Assembly (NCBI RefSeq): GCF_000177235.2
Contig: NC_014829.1
Location: 2,542,001-2,606,000 of the forward strand
Direction of reading: 5' to 3'
From: Evansella cellulosilytica DSM 2522
Lineage (GTDB): Bacteria; Bacillota; Bacilli; Bacillales; Salisediminibacteriaceae
Length of the DNA stretch: 64,000 nt
The notes below the pieces were generated by a model that saw nothing but the letters and a program-made list of their open reading frames with translations, was not told the DNA's origin and did no database searches. A program made the translations under genes and the position numbers. Shown one piece after another: positions 58,634 through 64,000 of the stretch. Every line of letters starts with the position of its first letter. Position 1 is the first letter of the stretch.

Positions 58634-59968
58634 TTAATACGTTGTCATATATTGTTCTCTTTCCCAAGGGTGTACTTGCGTACGGAACATATCCCATTCA
58701 ATCTCTTTTGCTTCAATGAAGTGCTCAAGAACGTGCTCACCTAAAGAGCTTGTTATCACTTCATCTTTAGATAAAGCAACAAGAGCCTCTTTTAATGTTG
58801 CAGGTAATGCTTCGATTCCTTCTGCTAACCTCTCTTTTTCATCCATTACATAAATGTTTCTATCTGTTGCTGGAGGTGGCGTCATTTTATTTCGAATGCC
58901 ATCAAGACCAGCAGAAAGCATTGCTGCCATAGCTAAATATGGATTTGCTGAAGGGTCCGGACTACGAACTTCGATACGAGTACTTAAACCTCTTGATGAT
59001 GGAATTCTAACTAATGGTGAACGATTTCTCATCGACCAAGCTACATAACAAGGCGCTTCGTATCCAGGAACAAGACGCTTATAGGAATTTACAGTCGGAT
59101 TTGTAATAGCAGTAAACGCTGCTGCATGCTTTAAAATCCCTGCTAGGAATTGCATTGCTGTTTCACTTAATTGACCAGGTGCATTTTCATCAAAGAACGC
59201 ATTTTCTTTCCCTCGGAATAGTGACATGTTTGCGTGCATCCCACTACCGTTCACACCGAATAATGGCTTAGGCATAAACGTCGCATGTAGACCATGCTTT
59301 GCAGCAATTGTTCTAACTACTAGCTTAAACGTTTGAATATTATCACATGTCGCAATTGCATCAGCATATTTAAAATCAATTTCGTGTTGACCAGGTGCTA
59401 CCTCGTGGTGAGAAGCTTCAATTTCAAAGCCCATGTCTTCTAATTCAAGTACAATATCACGACGACAGTTTTCACCAGTATCTACTGGAGCAAGGTCAAA
59501 ATAGCCACCTTTATCGTTTAGTTCTAAAGTTGGTTCTCCTTTTTCATCTGTTTTGAAAAGGAAGAATTCTGGTTCAGGTCCGATATTAAAGTCTGTAAAT
59601 CCTAATGCTTTTGCTTCCTCTAATACCTTTTTAAGTGCGCCACGTGGATCACCAGCGAATGGTGTACCGTCTGGATTATATACATCACAAATGAGACGAG
59701 CTACTTTTCCTTTTTCTTGTGTCCATGGGAAGATCACCCAAGTATCAAGGTCAGGATATAAATACATGTCAGACTCTTCAATTCTTACGAAACCTTCAAT
59801 GGAAGACCCGTCAAACATCATTAAATTGTCTAATGCTTTCGGTAATTGATCTACAGGAATCTCCACGTTTTTAATAATTCCTAGTAAATCTGTAAATTGT
59901 AAACGAATGTACCGTACGTTTTCTTCTTTTGCCATACTTAGAATGTCATCTTTTGAAAATTTACTCAT
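58634..59968 (-). CDS. glnA: glutamine synthetase type I-alpha
   Basis: A 444-aa GSI. Visible: [20 protein letters not shown] (with the Arg that gives feedback inhibition in B. subtilis GS), [22 protein letters not shown] and the ATP/ammonia-site block [20 protein letters not shown]. There is no adenylylation Tyr motif, as expected for I-alpha. AGGAGG precedes the ATG. Expected partners: GlnR and TnrA, which the feedback-inhibited enzyme regulates. glnR, usually the gene just upstream, is absent. Confidence 0.97.
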   Translation of the reverse strand: MSKFSKDDILSMAKEENVRYIRLQFTDLLGIIKNVEIPVDQLPKALDNLMMFDGSSIEGFVRIEESDMYLYPDLDTWVIFPWTQEKGKVARLICDVYNPDGTPFAGDPRGALKKVLEEAKALGFTDFNIGPEPEFFLFKTDEKGEPTLELNDKGGYFDLAPVDTGENCRRDIVLELEDMGFEIEASHHEVAPGQHEIDFKYADAIATCDNIQTFKLVVRTIAAKHGLHATFMPKPLFGVNGSGMHANMSLFRGKENAFFDENAPGQLSETAMQFLAGILKHAAAFTAITNPTVNSYKRLVPGYEAPCYVAWSMRNRSPLVRIPSSRGLSTRIEVRSPDPSANPYLAMAAMLSAGLDGIRNKMTPPPATDRNIYVMDEKERLAEGIEALPATLKEALVALSKDEVITSSLGEHVLEHFIEAKEIEWDMFRTQVHPWEREQYMTTY

Positions 59969-60126
59969 TAATTTTTCCTCCTTATTTTACTGTCACATAA
60001 CACATGCAACAGAAGTTAACTATTTCCACTACAATAAGAAAATTTCATGTTTGTTATACATAGGTGTTTTTGTTTTTCTTAGGATAGTTCTATCTTAAAG
60101 GACATATACCCACTTGTGTTAAATCA

Positions 60127-60160
60127 TGTTAGATTTTCTTACATGGTAATTTTTCTAACA
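60127..60160. promoter_or_regulatory. two abutting GlnR/TnrA boxes upstream of glnA
   Basis: TGTTAGATTTTCTTACA (60127-60143) matches TGTNAN7TNACA exactly. TGGTAATTTTTCTAACA (60144-60160) follows with one mismatch and no gap. Two sites before the operon is also the B. subtilis glnRA arrangement. I could not place the -35/-10 with confidence. Confidence 0.75.
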
Positions 60161-60257
60161 TTGTATTGGGAAATTTCCAAACAGTTGCGCCTCAATGGAT
60201 CAAGTCATGTTTCTTTCATACGTAGTTGCTTTTCTGTTTTTAATAGTTTTTTAGTTT

Positions 60258-61532
60258 TCATTTTAGATTTAGCTCAAATAAGTTATTCTTTATTAATGAA
60301 TATACAGCATCCGTAACACAAATCTTCACATGCTCATATGTAAGTCCCCCTTGGACATATGCTGTATAAGGAGGACGAATTGGACCATCCGCAGTTAATT
60401 CAATACTTGCACCTTGAATAAAAGTACCAGCAGCCATGATAACATCATCTTCATAACCTGGCATATAGCTCGGTTGTGGTTTTACATGTGCATCTACAGG
60501 TGAGTTAGCTTGAATGGCTTGACAAAAAGCAATCATTGTTTCCCTTGAAGGAAAAGAAACAGATTGAATAAGGTCCGTTCTTTCGTCAGTCCAAGAAGGT
60601 GATGTCTCCATTCCAATATGTGATAAAAACTTAGCCGTAAAAAGTGCTCCTTTTAATGCCTGATTCACGACATGAGGAGCTAAAAACAGCCCTTGAAACA
60701 TCTCTAATAGACTATGTAGCGATGCTCCACCTTTTAAACCTATTCCAGGTGCAGTTAATCTTGCTGCACATAACTGAATATAATGCTCTTTACCAACAAT
60801 GTAGCCTCCCGTTTTCACTAACCCTCCTCCTGGGTTTTTTATTAGCGAACCTGCCACGATATCAGCTCCAACTTGATTAGGTTCTTCAAGTTCGACAAAC
60901 TCCCCATAACAGTTATCGACAAATACGATAAGCTCAGGATTAATCTCTTTTACATAATTAATCATCTCTTGCATTTGTTTTATTGTAAAAGAAGGACGAT
61001 TTTCATAACCCTTTGATCGTTGAATGCCTATGATCTTTGTATTTTCATGAATCATTCTTTTTACATTTTTAAAATCAATTTCGTCATTTTTTAGTGGGAC
61101 ATATTGATACGTAACGCCTAAATCTGCAAGAGAACCAATGTTTTTGTTTCCCCTCACTCCAATCACTTCTTCTAGTGTGTCATACGGTTTTCCTGTTATG
61201 TATAGAAGCTCATCACCAGGGCGAAGAACACCAAATAGAGCTGTACTTATTGCATGTGTTCCCGATACAATTTGTGGGCGGACAATGGCACTCTCTCCAC
61301 CAAAAACTTGAGCGTATATTTTTTCTAGCGTTTCTCTTCCAATATCATCATATCCATATCCTGTTGAACCATGAAAATGATACTCTGAAACTTCATGATC
61401 ACGAAAAGCCTTTAATACTTTCCTTTGATTTGCCTCACTCACTTTTCCTCTTTGCATAAATGTAGATTGTAATTCTTCTTCTATTTTAGCAACCACTTTT
61501 TCTAGTTTGTCCTTCATTTCCATCATTGTCAT
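60258..61532 (-). CDS. ynbB: YnbB, PLP-dependent cystathionine-lyase-like protein
   Basis: A 424-aa fold-type I PLP enzyme of the aluminium-resistance/methionine gamma-lyase-like family. ATHAISTALFG, NCYGEF and the PLP Lys region GSLIKNPGGGLVKTGGY are visible. It overlaps hflX by 4 bp as in B. subtilis (ynbA-ynbB). The reaction is not established. Confidence 0.92.
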   Translation of the reverse strand: MTMMEMKDKLEKVVAKIEEELQSTFMQRGKVSEANQRKVLKAFRDHEVSEYHFHGSTGYGYDDIGRETLEKIYAQVFGGESAIVRPQIVSGTHAISTALFGVLRPGDELLYITGKPYDTLEEVIGVRGNKNIGSLADLGVTYQYVPLKNDEIDFKNVKRMIHENTKIIGIQRSKGYENRPSFTIKQMQEMINYVKEINPELIVFVDNCYGEFVELEEPNQVGADIVAGSLIKNPGGGLVKTGGYIVGKEHYIQLCAARLTAPGIGLKGGASLHSLLEMFQGLFLAPHVVNQALKGALFTAKFLSHIGMETSPSWTDERTDLIQSVSFPSRETMIAFCQAIQANSPVDAHVKPQPSYMPGYEDDVIMAAGTFIQGASIELTADGPIRPPYTAYVQGGLTYEHVKICVTDAVYSLIKNNLFELNLK

Positions 61533-62791
61533 TCTCCTCTTGTATCTAACTGTTTCGCTTGCATTTCATGAAATATTGCAGAATCAGGTGCAGCATAACC
61601 TCTCACTACATACTGCTCAGATTGTTCATCAAAGTATTGTTCCACTTGTATTGTTTCTCTTTGTAGTCGATGTAACCATTTCCCTTCATTAGCATCTACA
61701 TGAAAAATATATGGAGAAAAGATCTCTTCCATCACAGATTCAATTTTCTCTTGAAGCTTGTCCAAGTCTGCTTTCTCTTTTGAGCTAATTAAGATGGAAG
61801 CACTTTTAGTATAAGAAAAGAAATCCCCATGAAGTAAGTCTCTTTTATTATATACAGTAAGTACTGGTATTTTTTCAGCCTCTAATTCCTCCAATAATTT
61901 ATAAACAGTCTTTTCATGGTTAGGATAATCTGGGTTGGCTGCATCAACGACATGCAAAATAAGATCTGCTTCTTTCACTTCTTCTAAAGTAGAACGGAAA
62001 GCAGCGATAAGTGTAGTAGGCAACTGTTGTATGAATCCTACTGTGTCAGTTAAGAGGACTTCCATTCCAGAAGGTAATTTAATTTTTTTCGTAGTTGGAT
62101 CCAACGTAGCAAATAATTGGTCCTCAACATAAATATCAGCTTCAGAGAGTCGATGTAAAAGTGTCGATTTACCAGCATTTGTGTATCCTACTAAAGAAAT
62201 TTGAAAGGCTTGATTTTTCTTTCTTCTAGCACGATATCTTTCACGATGTGAAACAATCTGTTCTAGTTGCATGCGTATATCTGTCATACGATTTCTAATA
62301 TGTCGTTGATCTGTTTCCAATTGGGTTTCCCCTGGACCTCGTGTACCTATTCCCCCACCAAGCCTAGAGAGCATCGCCCCTTGGCCACGCAGTCGTGGTA
62401 GTAAATAGCCTAGTTGTGCTAATTCAACTTGGAGCTTTCCTTCTTTTGAGCGAGCACGACCAGCAAAGATATCTAAAATCAATTGAGTACGATCTATCAC
62501 CTTTACATCAAGTTGTGAAGTTAAGTTTCTTAGTTGTGAAGGAGAGAGCTCATCATTAAAGATAACGAGCTCTACTTCTAATTCTTCTAAAATGGTAATT
62601 ATCTCATCAACTTTCCCACGACCAATATAAGTTGCAGAATCAGGACGTTCCCTATTTTGTGTCACTTGCATGACAACATTGCCACCTGCTGTGTTTGTTA
62701 AAGCTTCAAGCTCTTCCATACGATACTGAAATTGTTCTTCATCGATTTTTTGCGTTTTTAGTCCAACAATCAACACGTTTTCTTTATTCAA
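61529..62791 (-). CDS. hflX: ribosome-associated GTPase HflX
   Basis: A 420-aa GTPase that splits stalled or stress-damaged ribosomes. The N-terminal HflX domain holds GRGKVDEI and FNDELSPSQLRNL. The glycine-rich linker is GGGIGTRGPGETQLE. The G domain has G1 GYTNAGKSTLL, G3 DTVGFIQQLP and G4 YNKRDLL. Located between spoVK and ynbB as in B. subtilis (ynbA). Confidence 0.95.
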   Translation of the reverse strand: MNKENVLIVGLKTQKIDEEQFQYRMEELEALTNTAGGNVVMQVTQNRERPDSATYIGRGKVDEIITILEELEVELVIFNDELSPSQLRNLTSQLDVKVIDRTQLILDIFAGRARSKEGKLQVELAQLGYLLPRLRGQGAMLSRLGGGIGTRGPGETQLETDQRHIRNRMTDIRMQLEQIVSHRERYRARRKKNQAFQISLVGYTNAGKSTLLHRLSEADIYVEDQLFATLDPTTKKIKLPSGMEVLLTDTVGFIQQLPTTLIAAFRSTLEEVKEADLILHVVDAANPDYPNHEKTVYKLLEELEAEKIPVLTVYNKRDLLHGDFFSYTKSASILISSKEKADLDKLQEKIESVMEEIFSPYIFHVDANEGKWLHRLQRETIQVEQYFDEQSEQYVVRGYAAPDSAIFHEMQAKQLDTRGE

Positions 62792-62810
62792 TCTAATTGC
62801 CTCCTACTAT

Positions 62811-63776
62811 TTATGCATCCTCTGTATATTTAAAGGCGTGACTTAAGTCGACTCCTCTTATTGTAATTAAATCGTCCTTATCGTATTTCCCTTCTTCCAA
62901 CAGCCTTACTGCCTGAGCTCGAATCGCACGCTCTAATAGGTTTCGTATAAATCTCCCATTACTGAAGTGCTCTTCTTGCTTTTCTTTCGTGTATTTTAAT
63001 AGTTCGGCTAATGTTTTATCTGCACGTTCATCTAACTTATAATCTCTTTCTTTCACCATTTTATTAGCCATTTCAGTTAACTCTTTTACGGTGTAGTTTG
63101 GAAAAGTTACTTTCATCGGGAAACGTGATGGAAGGCCAGGATTTAAGCTTAAAAATCTATCCATCTCTTTAGGATAACCAGCTAAAATTAAAACAAACGA
63201 GTGTTGTTGATCTTCCATTGCTTTTACGAGCGTATCTATCGCTTCTTTGCCAAAATCCTTCTCCCCACCACGTGAAAGAGAATAGGCTTCATCTACGAAC
63301 AATATACCACCGAGTGCTTTTTGAACAAGGTCTCGCGTTTTTTGTGCTGTATGCCCTATATATTCACCTACAAGGTCTGCACGTTCCGCTTCAATAAGGT
63401 GTCCTTTTTCTAAAACCCCCATATCTTTAAATAACTTTGCAATTAATCTGGCTACCGTTGTTTTCCCTGTCCCTGGATTCCCCTTAAACACCATGTGTAA
63501 TACTTGTTTTCCTGTTTTTAAACCTTGTTCCTGTCTTTTTTGATTTAAATACAACCAAGCATAAATTTCCTTCATAAATTGTTTTATGGAACTTAAACCA
63601 ATAAACTCATCCAACTCATATTGGATTTGCCTATAAGCGGAATGCTCTGGGTCTGATAAGATGTCCGTCTCTTCTTGATGGGAGAGGAGAGCTTCTTTTT
63701 CTGATGGCTTTTTTAGTACTACATTAATTTGCCCTCTTTTTCTCATTCTTGATGCTTGTTCCAATGACGTCACCAT
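62811..63776 (-). CDS. spoVK: stage V sporulation protein K (AAA ATPase)
   Basis: A 321-aa AAA+ protein of the CbxX/CfqX type: Walker A FKGNPGTGKTTVARLIA, Walker B GGILFVDEAYSLSRGGE, and the conserved HLIEAERADLVGEYIGHTAQ. Needed in the mother cell for spore maturation. Same length as B. subtilis SpoVK and same neighbours. Confidence 0.94.
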   Translation of the reverse strand: MVTSLEQASRMRKRGQINVVLKKPSEKEALLSHQEETDILSDPEHSAYRQIQYELDEFIGLSSIKQFMKEIYAWLYLNQKRQEQGLKTGKQVLHMVFKGNPGTGKTTVARLIAKLFKDMGVLEKGHLIEAERADLVGEYIGHTAQKTRDLVQKALGGILFVDEAYSLSRGGEKDFGKEAIDTLVKAMEDQQHSFVLILAGYPKEMDRFLSLNPGLPSRFPMKVTFPNYTVKELTEMANKMVKERDYKLDERADKTLAELLKYTKEKQEEHFSNGRFIRNLLERAIRAQAVRLLEEGKYDKDDLITIRGVDLSHAFKYTEDA

Positions 63777-63897
63777 CCTCTATTGTATAGTGGAAACATC
63801 CTACTCACAACTACTATACGCATTCATATCAATAACCGTGACAATGGCCTAAATACTAAATATAGAAAATACGTAAAACGATTGATATTTTATCCAT

Positions 63898-64000
63898 ATG
63901 AAAAGGAGTTCACAAGATGTATATGAAGTAGATAGAAAAGTAATTAGATTCTTTGTTGACAAACAAGCTAAATCAAAATACGATTTATACCAATTATATC
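63898..64000 (+). CDS. possible gene start, runs off window
   Basis: An open frame from ATG 63898 (MKRSSQDVYEVDRKVIRFFV then DKQAKSKYDLYQLY) to the edge. There is no ribosome binding site before this ATG; the AAGGAG inside it precedes a different ATG that stops after four codons. Too short to judge. Confidence 0.3.
   Translation, partial: MKRSSQDVYEVDRKVIRFFVDKQAKSKYDLYQLY

Overview
The window is chromosomal DNA of a low-GC, endospore-forming member of the Bacillaceae. The evidence is AT-rich sequence, Bacillus-type ribosome binding sites, sporulation genes (csgA-like, spoVK, sirA, a Spo0E-like gene, spoIISA) and two blocks that follow Bacillus subtilis gene order: lexA/yneA-yneB-ynzC-tkt-sirA-yneF, and spoVK-hflX-ynbB-glnA. 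Genus is not fixed by what I can see. A secreted lichenase-type glucanase next to a decayed sortase substrate would fit a soil or alkaline-habitat bacillus, but that is inference.

Layout. 1-5.1 kb: a D-Ala-D-Ala carboxypeptidase cut by the window edge, a TerC-family membrane protein, a CsgA-like spore protein and a cytochrome bd oxidase with its tiny third subunit (cydS-cydA-cydB). 5.1-11.6 kb: an aminotransferase, a PAS-GGDEF cyclase, a CAP-domain lipoprotein, a LuxR-type regulator behind a c-di-GMP-I riboswitch, and a bactofilin/M23 peptidase pair. 12-14.6 kb: a GH16 glucanase, a dead LPxTG-type gene and thirteen 52-bp tandem repeats. 14.7-20 kb: one complete rRNA operon on the minus strand (16S-23S-5S, no tRNA) with two promoters and both processing stems. 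20-25.5 kb: two paralogous lipoproteins, serA behind a ZTP-type riboswitch, a ureohydrolase, and a predicted type I toxin-antitoxin locus with a LexA box in the toxin promoter. 25.7-29.7 kb: an ECF sigma/anti-sigma pair and queCDE behind a preQ1-I riboswitch. 30-39.3 kb: a phospholipase D-like protein, PepV, a Spo0E-like gene behind a second c-di-GMP-I riboswitch, and several small or single genes. 39.4-47.4 kb: csoR-copA-copZ and a heterodimeric ABC exporter. 47.7-53.2 kb: yneF, sirA, tkt, ynzC and the SOS cluster. 53.4-57.7 kb: an IS110-family element sitting inside a terminator hairpin, a SpoIISA-type toxin module, a nonsense-broken small gene and a MITE-like repeat with an 8-bp target duplication. 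57.9-64 kb: a DUF4279-like protein, glnA with two GlnR/TnrA boxes but no adjacent glnR, ynbB, hflX and spoVK.

Themes that join the genes. (1) c-di-GMP: one diguanylate cyclase and two c-di-GMP riboswitches, one of which would link the second messenger to sporulation phosphorelay control. (2) SOS: LexA boxes lie at lexA/yneA and, separately, in the promoter of a 35-aa holin-like toxin. (3) Terminators: at least seven intact gene ends use hairpins with the same inner arm (GACTCAAAA/TTTTGAGTC; one copy has GATTCAAAA/TTTTGAATC) but different outer pairs. An IS110 element has split an eighth copy, and a 9-nt match to the conserved arm lies in the element's non-coding leader, where a bridge RNA would be encoded.
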